Notes: a model not told the origin generated them from the sequence alone. 64,000 bases of DNA from CAYRGG01 sp964423745 (GCA_964423745.1 CAYRGG010000008.1:40223-104222); one strand, 5' to 3'. Positions 1 through 7,903 are shown, numbered from the stretch's first letter. Translations and numbers: made by a program.

Positions 1-2
1 TC

Positions 3-101
3 ATCAACAGTTGTCATGCCTTGCGCAGTGACGGGAATGTGGTGAAACAACATTGGCCGCAGTTTTACTCGGGTGATGAAAAACAGGCTGTCAATGAGTG
101 A
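3..101 (+). CDS. C-terminal tail of an unidentified protein (partial)
   Basis: An open frame enters from the left edge and ends at a TGA at 99-101, giving 32 codons with the sense N-G-D-S... unlike any family I recognise; the last residues read K-Q-A-V-N-E. It has no start inside the window, so it can only be the end of a gene to the left or a chance frame. The 124 bases between it and mraZ contain no other open frame. Confidence is low. Confidence 0.25.
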   Translation: MNSCHALRSDGNVVKQHWPQFYSGDEKQAVNE

Positions 102-225
102 GTTTTAGGGGGTAAGCGAGTTTATCGATCACTTAGCTTACCATTTAGCTAGATGACAATGCCTGCTATATGTAGTAACGTACATTAAGTTTCGTGATTA
201 ATATAAACAACAAGTTACTGCAACG

Positions 226-744
226 ATGGCAAGTTTTATCGGCGAATTTGCATGCAAGCTGGACGCTAAGCTCAGAATTGCCTTGCCATCGGGTCTCAAG
301 AAGCAGATGCCGGTGTCAGCAGAGGGTCGCTTTGTCATTAATCGCGGTTTTGAAAAGCATTTGGTACTGTATCCCTTCCATGAATGGGAAGCCATTACGG
401 AGGAATTGAACGAACTTAATTTGTACGTTAAAAAACATCGAGAATTTGTCCGCTACCTTCATCGTGGCGCTACGGAACTCACTCTGGATGGCAGCGGACG
501 TTTGCTACTGCCCAAACGCCTACTAACCTATGCGGGTATTAAAGATGAGGTGGTTCTCCTCGCCTATTCCAAACGCATCGAGGTATGGGACAGCGAGCTC
601 TACGAGAGTATGTTGGAAGACGAACCCGAAGACTTCTCCAAACTTGCCGAAGAAATCATGGGCGACAAAGACTCTTCCGAAACAGAAGACACTAACCGAG
701 AGATCCGGGAGTTTCCCTCTCCCTCTCCCCAACAACGGCATTAA
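226..744 (+). CDS. mraZ: MraZ-family DNA-binding protein, orphan, Bacteroidota-like
   Basis: MraZ is an AbrB-like DNA-binding protein that normally represses the division and cell wall (dcw) cluster. Two swapped-hairpin AbrB/MraZ repeats are visible: the first DxxxR motif is D-A-K-L-R near residue 14 (the usual Gly is Leu), the second is D-G-S-G-R near residue 89. Phrases such as FVINRGFEKHLVLYPFHEW, LNLYVKKHREFVRY and GATELTLDGSGRLLLPKRLL match my memory of Bacteroidota MraZ rather than gammaproteobacterial MraZ. The gene stands alone, with no rsmH, ftsL or ftsI beside it. There is no Shine-Dalgarno sequence before the ATG; the leader is AT-rich. The last ten or so codons (FPSPSPQQRH) are read from the first copy of a repeat lying at 712-747, so the native C-terminus may have been replaced. 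At 172 aa it is longer than the usual 140-155. Family assignment is firm; origin is inferred. Confidence 0.88.
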   Translation: MASFIGEFACKLDAKLRIALPSGLKKQMPVSAEGRFVINRGFEKHLVLYPFHEWEAITEELNELNLYVKKHREFVRYLHRGATELTLDGSGRLLLPKRLLTYAGIKDEVVLLAYSKRIEVWDSELYESMLEDEPEDFSKLAEEIMGDKDSSETEDTNREIREFPSPSPQQRH

Positions 745-783
745 TAACAATCGGACTTGTTGCTATTCGTGAAATTCGTCTGC

Positions 784-848
784 GTGGGCAAAACCGCGTG
801 GGCAAAACCGCGTGGGCAAAACCGCGTGGGCAAAACCGCGTGGGCAAC
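784..848 (+). repeat. 14-bp tandem repeat, four copies plus partial
   Basis: The unit GTGGGCAAAACCGC occurs four times in a row without change at 784-797, 798-811, 812-825 and 826-839, followed by a partial unit that runs into an inverted repeat (GTGGGCAAC...GTTGCCCAC, 840-858). There are no spacers, so this is not a CRISPR array. The identical copies suggest recent replication slippage. Confidence 0.9.
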
Positions 849-911
849 AAGTTGCCCACCCTACAACTTGCCTCCCCCTCTCTCAAACAACGGCATTAAC
901 GATGTTAGTGG

Positions 912-978
912 GTAGCCCGGATGAAACGAAGTGGAATCCGGGACATCCCCGGATTTCGTTGCACTTCATCCGGGCTAC
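912..978. repeat. Inverted-repeat element of the GTAGCCCGGATG type
   Basis: Perfect 14-bp arms GTAGCCCGGATGAA (912-925) and TTCATCCGGGCTAC (965-978) enclose a second smaller hairpin. Elements with these arms are common dispersed intergenic repeats in many environmental Proteobacteria. It is bracketed by two near-identical copies of the roughly 40-bp core repeat. Confidence 0.8.
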
Positions 979-1015
979 TTGCCTCTCCTCCTCTCAAACA
1001 ACGGCATTAGCGATG

Positions 1016-2551
1016 TTAGCTTTCCCCATGGCTATTGAGGAACAGATGGTAAGCCGGGTTGTCTCCCTCCTCCCAATAGGCATAACCTAACTCATTCAGA
1101 TAATTCCGAAAACGTGAACGGTCTGTCTCGGGAACTTGAATGCCCACCAACACACGCCCATAGTCGGAACCGTGGTTGCGGTAATGAAACAAACTGATGT
1201 TCCAGCCCTGGGCCATGCCGTTCAGGAATTGCAACAGCGCACCGGGGCGCTCTGGAAACTGGAAACGATACAGCATTTCATGCTGAACACCCGGCCCATG
1301 TCCACCCACCATGTAACGTACATGGAGTTTGGCCACCTCATTATCCGTCATATCCAAGACCTCATAGCCCTGGGTCTGCAGATGGGCGATCAGCGCGTCT
1401 TTTTCCTGTTTACCACCAGCGACTTCAATACCCACAAATATCCAGGCGAGGGTCGGGTCTGCATAACGGTAATTAAACTCAGTAATATTTCGTTTACCGA
1501 TGATCTGACAAAACGCTCGAAAGCTGCCGGGGTGTTCTGGAATAGCCACCGCCAGTAAGGCTTCGCGTTGCTCGCCCAGTTCGGCCCGCTCCGCCACATG
1601 ACGTAACCGATCAAAATTGATATTAGCGCCGCAGTTGATGGCAATCAGATTAGCGTCGCGAATACCGGTGCGGGCAACATATTTTTTCAGCCCTGCGGTA
1701 CCGAGACTGCCGGCAGGTTCCGCAATAGCGCGAGTATCATCAAAAATATCTTTGATGGCAGCACAAATTTCGTCGGTGGAGACTAACACCACCTCGTCCA
1801 CCAGCTCCCGAGCCATGCGGAAGGTTTCTTCGCCCACCTGGCGAACGGCTACCCCATCGGCAAAAATACCCACACTGTTTAGTTTTACCCGTTCATCTTG
1901 GTTGAGGGCATGGTACATAGACGCTGCATCTTCAGGCTCCACCCCGATAATCTTGATCTCCGGGCGCAAAAATTTGACGTAAGCGGCAACCCCCGCAATC
2001 AGTCCGCCGCCCCCCACGGCAACAAAAATGGCGTGGATGGGATCAGGGTGCTGACGCAGTATTTCCATGCCAATGGTGCCTTGACCCGCAATGACTTCTG
2101 GATCGTCATAAGGATGAATAAAAGTAAGGTCTTGCTCAGCTTGTAATTTTTTTGCGTGCTGATAAGCTTCGTCGAAGGTGTCGCCATGGAGAACCACTTC
2201 GCCGCCCCGCTCCCGCACCGCCTGCACCTTGATAGGGGGTGTTGTGAGGGGCATCACGATAACGCCGCGGATGCCTAGCCGCTGAGCTGACAGGGCAACC
2301 CCTTGGGCGTGATTACCCGCCGAGGCGCAAATAATCCCTTTTGCCAAGGTTTCTCTAGAAAGGCTAGCAATTTTGTTGTAAGCGCCGCGCAACTTAAAAG
2401 AGAATACCGGTTGCAAATCTTCTCGCTTGAGCAACACATGGTTATCCATGCGGCGAGAAAGCCGGGGTAAAGGATCTAGGGGACTTTCGATAGCCACATC
2501 GTAAACGCGGGCGGTGAGGATTTTCTTGATATAGTCGTACATAGTAGTCAT
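1016..2551 (-). CDS. ilvA: Threonine ammonia-lyase (threonine dehydratase), biosynthetic
   Basis: IlvA deaminates L-threonine to 2-oxobutanoate, the first committed step to isoleucine, in the cytoplasm with PLP. The N-terminal fold-type II PLP domain carries the Schiff-base lysine in S-F-K-L-R-G-A (Lys53), the ASAGNHAQGVA phosphate/substrate loop and the glycine loop VGGGGLIAG near residue 180. The C-terminal third (about 325-505) holds two ACT-like regulatory modules, as in the isoleucine-inhibited biosynthetic enzyme. Its 511 aa match the usual 505-515. It is divergent from rpiA, an arrangement known in Pseudomonas. The last residues (N-S-H-G-E-S) run up to the repeat mosaic and differ from the usual ending after FLG/FLAG, so the natural end may have been shifted. 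Confidence 0.96.
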   Translation of the reverse strand: MTTMYDYIKKILTARVYDVAIESPLDPLPRLSRRMDNHVLLKREDLQPVFSFKLRGAYNKIASLSRETLAKGIICASAGNHAQGVALSAQRLGIRGVIVMPLTTPPIKVQAVRERGGEVVLHGDTFDEAYQHAKKLQAEQDLTFIHPYDDPEVIAGQGTIGMEILRQHPDPIHAIFVAVGGGGLIAGVAAYVKFLRPEIKIIGVEPEDAASMYHALNQDERVKLNSVGIFADGVAVRQVGEETFRMARELVDEVVLVSTDEICAAIKDIFDDTRAIAEPAGSLGTAGLKKYVARTGIRDANLIAINCGANINFDRLRHVAERAELGEQREALLAVAIPEHPGSFRAFCQIIGKRNITEFNYRYADPTLAWIFVGIEVAGGKQEKDALIAHLQTQGYEVLDMTDNEVAKLHVRYMVGGHGPGVQHEMLYRFQFPERPGALLQFLNGMAQGWNISLFHYRNHGSDYGRVLVGIQVPETDRSRFRNYLNELGYAYWEEGDNPAYHLFLNSHGES

Positions 2552-2636
2552 TTGCTATCTATTACTGTCGCAGGTCAGGTGTTCACCCATAGCCTGCACG
2601 TTTTCTAGCCATACCACAACATTGGGAGTTACACCC

Positions 2637-3293
2637 ATGTCTGACGACATGAAAAAACGCGCTGCTGAGGCGGCTTTACAATTCATCGACGATGATATGG
2701 TGGTCGGCGTCGGTACCGGTTCCACCGTCAATTATTTCATCGAAGCTCTGGCTAAAATCAAGGGAAAAATTGACGCCACAGTATCCAGCTCCGAGGCCAC
2801 CACACAACGCCTAAAAGCCCTGGGCATTCGCGTACTGGATCTAAACGTGGCGGGTCCCTTGCCTCTATATGTGGACGGCGCCGACGAGATTAATGGAAAT
2901 TTGCAAATGATTAAAGGTGGGGGTGGGGCTTTGACGCGGGAAAAAATCATCGCTGCCGCCAGCGAACGCTTTGTGTGTATTGCCGATGGATCAAAACGGG
3001 TGGATGTATTGGGCCGCTTTCCGCTTCCTGTCGAAGTTATCCCCCTGGCGCGTAGTCATGTGGGACGGGAACTGTTACACCATGGCGGTCAACCCGTGCT
3101 GAGGGAAAATTTCACCACAGATAACGGTAATCTCATTCTCGACGTGTATAACCTGACTATCATGGAACCCATTAAACTGGAAAAGGCGTTGAACAATATC
3201 GCTGGGGTTGTGAGCAATGGTTTATTTGCCTTGCGCCCAGCCGATGTGCTTTTACTAGGAACCCCCGAGGGTGTCGAGAAGATAACGGTATAA
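2637..3293 (+). CDS. rpiA: Ribose-5-phosphate isomerase A
   Basis: RpiA interconverts ribose 5-phosphate and ribulose 5-phosphate in the non-oxidative pentose phosphate pathway. The frame shows the family signatures VGVGTGSTVNYFI near the N-terminus, SSSEATTQRLK, VDGADEIN (catalytic Asp) and MIKGGGGALTREKI, and ends like E. coli RpiA. I chose the ATG at 2637 (MSDDMKK) because GGGAG at 2624-2628 lies 8 bases upstream; the longer TTG start at 2622 would lie over that site. The resulting 218 aa match the family. The ilvA/rpiA intergenic region of about 85 bases must hold both promoters. Confidence 0.97.
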   Translation: MSDDMKKRAAEAALQFIDDDMVVGVGTGSTVNYFIEALAKIKGKIDATVSSSEATTQRLKALGIRVLDLNVAGPLPLYVDGADEINGNLQMIKGGGGALTREKIIAAASERFVCIADGSKRVDVLGRFPLPVEVIPLARSHVGRELLHHGGQPVLRENFTTDNGNLILDVYNLTIMEPIKLEKALNNIAGVVSNGLFALRPADVLLLGTPEGVEKITV

Positions 3294-3303
3294 ACAAAAA
3301 AAA

Positions 3304-3326
3304 GGGCGTCTTAAATTAAGACGCCC
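3304..3326 (-). terminator. Rho-independent terminator for the porin gene
   Basis: An 11-bp perfect stem GGGCGTCTTAA / TTAAGACGCCC with a single-base centre lies between the convergent rpiA and porin genes. On the minus strand it is followed by a run of eight T (plus-strand A-run at 3296-3303), so it stops transcription of the porin. It could also limit read-through from rpiA, but no T-run follows on that side. Confidence 0.85.
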
Positions 3327-3387
3327 CTAGCTAATCGCTTTAATTCTTTTTTCTTATACACTCCAACCAGACTTACCCAACGCCTGA

Positions 3388-4464
3388 TTAGAAATCGTGA
3401 CGGACACCGAGAGAGACGGCTAACGCTGACGCATCGTCAGTATCAGCAATATCAGCTTCGTTGAAAGCATAGATACCTTCCGCCCAAATCCGAGTACGCT
3501 CGCTGAAATAATGCTCCAGACCTAACTCCACATGTTGCACTTCTTCAAAGTCAGTGGCGTCAGGATCAGTGTAAGCATAGGTGGCATAGGCGATGTTGTT
3601 GCCAAAGCTAAAGGTGCCTTGCAGGCTATAGACTGCTAGATCGTCTGTGGCTAAGTCACTTGTTATACCATCGCCATTGATATCAACAGGTTCAAAGTCA
3701 ACCGCATCCTCAGGAAGGAACAACTGATAAGAAGCAACAACCCCAAACGCATCACCCAGATAACCTAACGCTGCGCCCCATTGCTCATCGTCGGTTTGCT
3801 CTTCTTGAATATAGGCAACACCCGCGAAGATAGGACCATTTTCATATTTTATATTCGCTTCCCAGCGATCGATACTGTTGGGATCATCATCTTCAGTAAG
3901 GCCATCATCGTCGTCACCATCCATGGACAGCATGGCTTCAGCAGTCAAGCCAAATATATCCGGCGTGACATATAAGATGGAGTTGCCGGTACGAAAATCA
4001 GCGATACCGCGATCAAGAAATGTTTCCCCTAAACCTAAGATTTCAGTGTCTCCGGCCAAGTAGTAGTCGAAACTTTTGCCGCTGTTCAAGACATCGGTCA
4101 CGCCTATGACGTTGTAGAACGGGGTCCATTGGGTACCCAAGGTGACAGCGCCGAAACCACCCTTCAAACCCGCCCAACGGGGACGATTTGAATTAAAGTA
4201 ATTACCATCTCCCGTCACATCAATACCGAACTCGTATTGATAGATGGCGCTTAATCCGTTGCCCAGATCTTCGGCTCCTCTGACGCCTAACCGGGACGAG
4301 TTGTTGACCACTTCCCAAACGCTTGCGTCATCATCATCAGCAGGTTCAATATCAAGATAATCTACAGATACACGAGCAGAACCGTATAAAATGGTTTCAG
4401 CTTGAGACGCGGCAGACATACCTAGAGCAGCGGCAACAGCTAATGCAATTGCAGATTTTTTCAT
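3388..4464 (-). CDS. Outer-membrane porin (trimeric Gram-negative porin family)
   Basis: This encodes a general diffusion porin of the outer membrane. A signal peptide is clear (MKKSAIALAVAAALGMSAASQA, cleavage before E-T-I-L-Y). The mature protein has alternating beta strands, the typical SRLGVRGAEDLGNGLSAIYQYEF segment, the RPRWAGLKGGFGAVTLGTQWTPFYN region that leads into constriction loop L3, and a C-terminal Phe (R-H-D-F) needed for BAM recognition. Several loops are very rich in aspartate, suggesting cation selectivity. At 358 aa it is a usual length. The start has a GAGGAG ribosome site 8 bases upstream. It is alone, with its own terminator and a long AT-rich upstream region. Confidence 0.93.
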   Translation of the reverse strand: MKKSAIALAVAAALGMSAASQAETILYGSARVSVDYLDIEPADDDDASVWEVVNNSSRLGVRGAEDLGNGLSAIYQYEFGIDVTGDGNYFNSNRPRWAGLKGGFGAVTLGTQWTPFYNVIGVTDVLNSGKSFDYYLAGDTEILGLGETFLDRGIADFRTGNSILYVTPDIFGLTAEAMLSMDGDDDDGLTEDDDPNSIDRWEANIKYENGPIFAGVAYIQEEQTDDEQWGAALGYLGDAFGVVASYQLFLPEDAVDFEPVDINGDGITSDLATDDLAVYSLQGTFSFGNNIAYATYAYTDPDATDFEEVQHVELGLEHYFSERTRIWAEGIYAFNEADIADTDDASALAVSLGVRHDF

Positions 4465-4854
4465 TTATGTGACTCCTCAGTTGCGTTGTAAAAAAGCAAC
4501 ATAGTAAAGTTAGGACTTAAACACACACGTTTTCTAATTTCGTTGTGCCATTTATACATAGACTGAAGCATAAATGCAACTCTTTTTTTCAAAAAAAATA
4601 CAAATCGCCAATTTTGTTGCTGTCTGACAACACAGAAATCTATTTTTTAGGTTTTAAGTGCCAATAATACGATTTTTTAAACAGTATAAGGATCAATTTG
4701 GAGTAAACAAACATCTTATTGAACCGCTAATTCAGCGTTTCTAGGACGGATTAGAACAAAAGCAAAGCCCTGCAAAAATCTCTACTGTGGCAAAATCGCT
4801 ACAGAGATCAATACTGTTGTTATGATACGTGGGTAGACAGTGAGGTGAAGAACG
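4465..4854. other. 390-bp AT-rich intergenic region
   Basis: This region separates the porin from the next minus-strand gene. It is AT-rich, has no credible open frame and no RNA gene I recognise. It presumably contains the porin promoter, but I could not pick a single convincing -10/-35 pair. Confidence 0.6.
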
Positions 4855-5358
4855 CTAAGAAATGTCCGTCGATGCTACAGGCGATAAAAGTTGAATTAAT
4901 ACTTGCCGGTGTGTACGTTCATCCCAACCTTTAAGCCGTCGCTTTTGACACGCCACTATGAGTTGCTCTCGGGTCAGGGTTTCAAGGGATACCACGGGAT
5001 AAACTTCTAAACCTGCCGAAACAACATTACAAATGGCCACAGGCGCGGCCTCACCTTCTCCTTTTACTGAAACACCACTAGCAAAGGCGAGCCCACACCA
5101 CCACCACGGAGCCATGCCGCGCTCTAGCTTAAAAGCCGTCATTTCTTTAAACAAATCTAACAAAGAAAACGCAGCACCATAGTTGCTATAAAAATTAGGC
5201 AACAATTTTGCTTCGAGACTATGGGTTCTCCAAGGTTTACCGCTAGGAATATAAAGAGGAATCTCTTGGCCGGTGTCCCATTCATTAAAATAAACAGCGA
5301 TGCCCATGGCCGTCGCTAATTTTATATCCAGTTCTCGTGTCGTAGACTTTTCACCCAT
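4855..5358 (-). CDS. Unknown protein resembling the phage ABA-sandwich domain
   Basis: I do not recognise a named gene. The 167-aa protein begins like the phage ABA-sandwich/NinX-type small proteins: T-R-E-L-D-I-K-L-A-T-A-M-G, then N-F-Y-S-N-Y-G-A-A-F-S-L-L, a tryptophan-rich W-W-W-C strand and A-P-V-A-I-C near residue 115. The last 35 residues (LTREQLIVACQKRRLKGWDE) look like a small helical SAP- or LETM1-like motif. It has no signal peptide or membrane segment. It is a single gene between the porin and tRNA-Gln, with no phage genes next to it, so it may be a domesticated prophage leftover. Function is unknown. Confidence 0.55.
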   Translation of the reverse strand: MGEKSTTRELDIKLATAMGIAVYFNEWDTGQEIPLYIPSGKPWRTHSLEAKLLPNFYSNYGAAFSLLDLFKEMTAFKLERGMAPWWWCGLAFASGVSVKGEGEAAPVAICNVVSAGLEVYPVVSLETLTREQLIVACQKRRLKGWDERTHRQVLIQLLSPVASTDIS

Positions 5359-5558
5359 AGCAATCTCCCATGCGCCATCACTCCTTTTTGAGACGCTCAG
5401 TATAAGAGGAAAGTTTAGCCATGGGTACTAAATCATTGGACGGAGAGACTTTGCAGGGTTTTTACTGAAAGGAAAAAGGCTAGATTAAACATAGAAGTAG
5501 GGCCTGGCACAAAAACCTATGCCAGCCACTAAACATTAAACAAAGATTGTAGGTAAAC

Positions 5559-5632
5559 TGGCTGGGGGACCAGGATTCGAACCTGGGTTGACGGAGTCAG
5601 AGTCCGTAGTCCTGCCGCTAGACGATCCCCCA
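5559..5632 (-). tRNA. tRNA-Gln (anticodon CTG)
   Basis: The minus strand folds as a tRNA: acceptor TGGGGGA pairs with TCCCCCA, followed by discriminator G and an encoded CCA. The anticodon stem ACGGA/TCCGT encloses the loop CTCTGAC, giving anticodon CTG. The T arm contains GGTTCGAATCC. It lies 9 bases after the rpsI stop codon, so it may be cotranscribed with rplM-rpsI. Confidence 0.95.
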
Positions 5633-5641
5633 AAAGATGCG

Positions 5642-6034
5642 TTACCGCTTGGAGTACTGGGTCGCACGACGGGCTTTGCGTAAACCCACCTTTTTACGCT
5701 CCACGGTACGGGCATCACGGGTCACAAAGCCTCCTTTGCGCATGGGTTTGCGCAAGCTCTCGTCATACTCCATAAGCGCTCGAGTAATCCCATGACGAAT
5801 AGCACCTGCCTGACCGCTGGTTCCACCCCCCGTAACGGTGGCGTAAATATCAAACTTATCGGCCATTTCCACCGCCTCTAGAGATTGCCGGGCAATCATA
5901 CGAGCCGTTTCCCGGCCAAAGTAGTCATCTAAGGTGCGCTGATTCACCATGATACTACCGGACCCAGGCCGTAAAAAAACCCGCGCTGTTGAGGTCTTAC
6001 GGCGACCAGTCGCATAATACTGTTTTTCTGCCAT
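5642..6034 (-). CDS. rpsI: 30S ribosomal protein S9
   Basis: S9 binds the 3' major domain of 16S rRNA and its C-terminal tail reaches the P site. The protein has the family start YYATGRRKTSTARVFL, the central GGGTSGQAGAIRHGI motif and the basic C-terminal tail ending T-Q-Y-S-K-R. Its 130 aa equal the E. coli length. It follows rplM by 68 bases, the universally conserved L13-S9 operon. Confidence 0.98.
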   Translation of the reverse strand: MAEKQYYATGRRKTSTARVFLRPGSGSIMVNQRTLDDYFGRETARMIARQSLEAVEMADKFDIYATVTGGGTSGQAGAIRHGITRALMEYDESLRKPMRKGGFVTRDARTVERKKVGLRKARRATQYSKR

Positions 6035-6102
6035 ATCGCTTAGTGATAGTTCCTAGCTGTGAAGTGAATATTGGGATAAGGCTGTATTGTATTGTAGTGT
6101 AG

Positions 6103-6531
6103 TTACAGTTCGAGTGCCTGCGGCTGCTGCGCCGCATGATTATGTTCCGGGCCCGCAAATACTTTGAGTTTTCGAAACATGGCTCGGCCAAGACGATTTT
6201 TAGGCAGCATCCCTTTGATGGCCCCTTCAATCACTCGCTCAGGCGACTTTTGTAGTTGCTTCTCAAGGGTAATCTCTTTCAAGTTACCCACATAACCGGA
6301 ATGGCTATAGTACATTTTATCCGCCATTTTTTTACCAGTTACTGCTATCTTAGCGGCATTTACAACCACAATATAATCCCCTGTATCCACATGGGGCGTA
6401 TACTCAGGTTTATGTTTGCCACGTAATCGCAACGCGACTTCAGTCGCTAATCGGCCCAGAACTTTATCGGTCGCATCCACCACATACCATGTGCGCCTCA
6501 CTTCCGCGGGCTTAGCGCTAAATGTTTTCAT
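6103..6531 (-). CDS. rplM: 50S ribosomal protein L13
   Basis: L13 is an early assembly protein of the large subunit. The frame shows WYVVDATDKVLGRLAT, the LRGKHKPEYTPHVDTGDYIVVVNA core and the GMLPKNRLGR motif. I place the start at the ATG at 6531 (M-K-T-F-S-A-K), giving 142 aa as in E. coli, instead of a TTG two codons earlier. It is the first gene of the rplM-rpsI operon; a plausible promoter lies about 35-60 bases upstream. Confidence 0.98.
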   Translation of the reverse strand: MKTFSAKPAEVRRTWYVVDATDKVLGRLATEVALRLRGKHKPEYTPHVDTGDYIVVVNAAKIAVTGKKMADKMYYSHSGYVGNLKEITLEKQLQKSPERVIEGAIKGMLPKNRLGRAMFRKLKVFAGPEHNHAAQQPQALEL

Positions 6532-6563
6532 AGCCAAACTGCCTGCTTAAATAAAGGGCAATA

Positions 6564-6592
6564 ACTTTACAGAAGCTTATATAATTTGACAA
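6564..6592 (-). promoter_or_regulatory. Candidate sigma-70 promoter of rplM-rpsI
   Basis: On the minus strand TTGTCA (6587-6592) is followed after 17 bases by TAAAGT (6564-6569), about 33 bases before the rplM ATG. It is inferred from sequence resemblance only. Confidence 0.45.
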
Positions 6593-6667
6593 GCTAGAAA
6601 CGGTTGTCTTGAGCTTAAAATGAGATTATTTGAAAGATTAACCTACAGTTTAGAATTTACCCACAAA

Positions 6668-6777
6668 GGGCTTGGGTAGCTTGTGAAAGAGGTGTTGATG
6701 GCCCGGAAGGCCATCGTCAAGCCTGCCGAGAGGGACGTGTTTACAGCGTCCTCTGGAACAAGCTACATAAGCAGCCC
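6668..6777 (+). repeat. Dispersed covarying hairpin element, copy 1
   Basis: About 110 bp form one long imperfect hairpin: outer arms GGGCTT/AAGC-CC, inner arms AGCTTGT/ACAAGCT, then GAGG/CCTC. A nested hairpin GATGGCC-CGGAA-GGCCATC lies inside. It lies directly upstream of coq7 in the same orientation and so may be part of the coq7 leader. See the other copies at 9626, 11602, 15849 and 58483, and a divergent one at 17553. Confidence 0.85.
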
Positions 6778-6805
6778 TGAGTTATCAGCTTACGAGTGTA
6801 ATCTT

Positions 6806-7450
6806 ATGTCATTGCGTCACTATACCGTTATGGATACCATCCTTTTTCAAGTGGACGACACTCTGCGTACTGTATCTGGTTCACCGCGATCCGCTGGTCG
6901 CCCTAATCCCGCTGATGAAACCCCTCAAACAAATTTATCAACCCCTGAGCAAACCCAATCCGCCCGTCTTATGCGCGTCAATCATACCGGCGAAATTTGC
7001 GCTCAAGCCCTTTATCACGGGCAAGCGCTTACTGCACAATGTCCTGAGCTAAGGGCTCAGTTAACTCAGGCTGCCCGGGAAGAAGGGGATCATCTGGCTT
7101 GGTGCAAAACCCGCTTAAAAGAACTCAACAGCCATTCTAGTCTACTTAATCCAATTTTTTACGCGGGTTCCTTTGTTATCGGCGCCATCAATGGCAAAGT
7201 AGGAGATGGTTGGAATCTAGGCTTTTTAGCTGAAACGGAGCGCCAGGTGGTCAATCATTTGGAAGAACACCTCAACCGGCTGCCGCCTCAAGACCAAAAA
7301 AGCCGAGCCATCTTAGAACAGATGAGAGTCGATGAAATGACCCACGAAAAAGATGCCCATAACGCTGGGGGCATGAAATTGCCTCTCCCCATCCGTCTGC
7401 TTATGCGAGCCACCGCTAAATTTATGACTAAAAGTACCCATTGGATTTAA
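6806..7450 (+). CDS. coq7: 2-polyprenyl-3-methyl-6-methoxybenzoquinol hydroxylase (Coq7 family)
   Basis: Coq7 adds the last hydroxyl group in ubiquinone synthesis using a carboxylate-bridged di-iron centre at the inner membrane. Metal ligands are visible in order: NHTGEICAQALYHGQ (Glu), REEGDHLAW (Glu-x2-His), ETERQVVNHLEEHL, and RVDEMTHEKDA (Glu-x2-His). I chose the ATG at 6806 because the resulting M-S-L-R-H-Y-T-V-M-D start aligns with the N-terminus of Pseudomonas Coq7. The open frame runs upstream to 6683, but those codons are read from a repeat element and have no family match. The 214 aa length fits. Its dispersed-repeat leader ends 28 bases before the start. Confidence 0.94.
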   Translation: MSLRHYTVMDTILFQVDDTLRTVSGSPRSAGRPNPADETPQTNLSTPEQTQSARLMRVNHTGEICAQALYHGQALTAQCPELRAQLTQAAREEGDHLAWCKTRLKELNSHSSLLNPIFYAGSFVIGAINGKVGDGWNLGFLAETERQVVNHLEEHLNRLPPQDQKSRAILEQMRVDEMTHEKDAHNAGGMKLPLPIRLLMRATAKFMTKSTHWI

Positions 7451-7546
7451 GTTTAGCATTACTGAGCGGACACGAGACGACCGCCTTAGTGCATAGACTT
7501 GTTAATTTTGCTTTTTGCCAAATGCAGTAACCCTGGCTATGCTACC

Positions 7547-7903
7547 TTATGGTAAATACCGTTGACGAATTCGATCGCGTTCCGCCACCGTAAATTTACC
7601 CGCTAGTGTAAGACGATCCATTGCCAGCAGTCGAAGCACGAATTCTGCAGGTTCTTCGGGGGTAGATGGCTTAAAACGAAAGTAAATTACCCCTTTTGGC
7701 GCCGATAGCATAAGTTTGTAAATTAATTCGCCGTAATCTCTATCAAAAGTTAATATAATCCGTTGCTCTTGGTTAGCTCGGATTAATACATCTTGATCTT
7801 TGGCACCCGGTGAATCTTCTATTACAGCTGCTACATCATAGCCTTGTTGACGAAGTTGATTCACACTAACTAACGGAAAATTCTCATTGGCTAAAAAATC
7901 CAT
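7547..7903 (-). CDS. DUF5615 PIN-like toxin protein
   Basis: The 118-aa protein starts M-D-F-L-A-N-E-N-F-P and has the PIN-like DUF5615 pattern: an early acidic pocket (N-E-N-F), DVAAVIEDSPGAKDQDVL, and RIILTFDRDYGELI. This family is a minimal PIN nuclease fold often paired with DUF433 proteins and presumed to be an RNase toxin. I chose the ATG at 7901-7903 because it overlaps the stop codon of the DUF433 gene in an ATGA arrangement; the longer frame start has no family match. Function as a toxin is inferred from pairing. Confidence 0.85.
   Translation of the reverse strand: MDFLANENFPLVSVNQLRQQGYDVAAVIEDSPGAKDQDVLIRANQEQRIILTFDRDYGELIYKLMLSAPKGVIYFRFKPSTPEEPAEFVLRLLAMDRLTLAGKFTVAERDRIRQRYLP

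Larger units (their letters stand above)
712..1019. repeat. Mosaic of short repeats between mraZ and ilvA
   Basis: Three copies of a pyrimidine-rich core ending in ACAACGGCATTA lie at about 712-747, 866-907 and 977-1019. The second and third copies are near-identical over about 40 bp. The first gap holds a 14-bp tandem repeat and the second gap holds a 67-bp inverted-repeat element. The mosaic supplies the last codons of mraZ on the left and the final bases of ilvA on the right. No gene is supported in this stretch. Confidence 0.8.

Noticed and set aside
784..848. Possible CRISPR array
   Set aside because: The 14-bp units are directly joined with no spacers and there are no cas genes, so it is a simple tandem repeat.
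812..1090. 92-aa plus-strand frame through the repeat mosaic
   Set aside because: It is made of translated repeats and overlaps the end of ilvA; no start site or family support.
5486..5540. Terminator after tRNA-Gln
   Set aside because: A CTGGCA/TGCCAG pairing exists but no T-run follows on the minus strand and the loop is large, so I did not annotate it.
6683..6805. Longer N-terminus for Coq7 starting at GTG 6683
   Set aside because: These codons are read from a dispersed hairpin element and have no match to the family; the ATG at 6806 fits known homologs.
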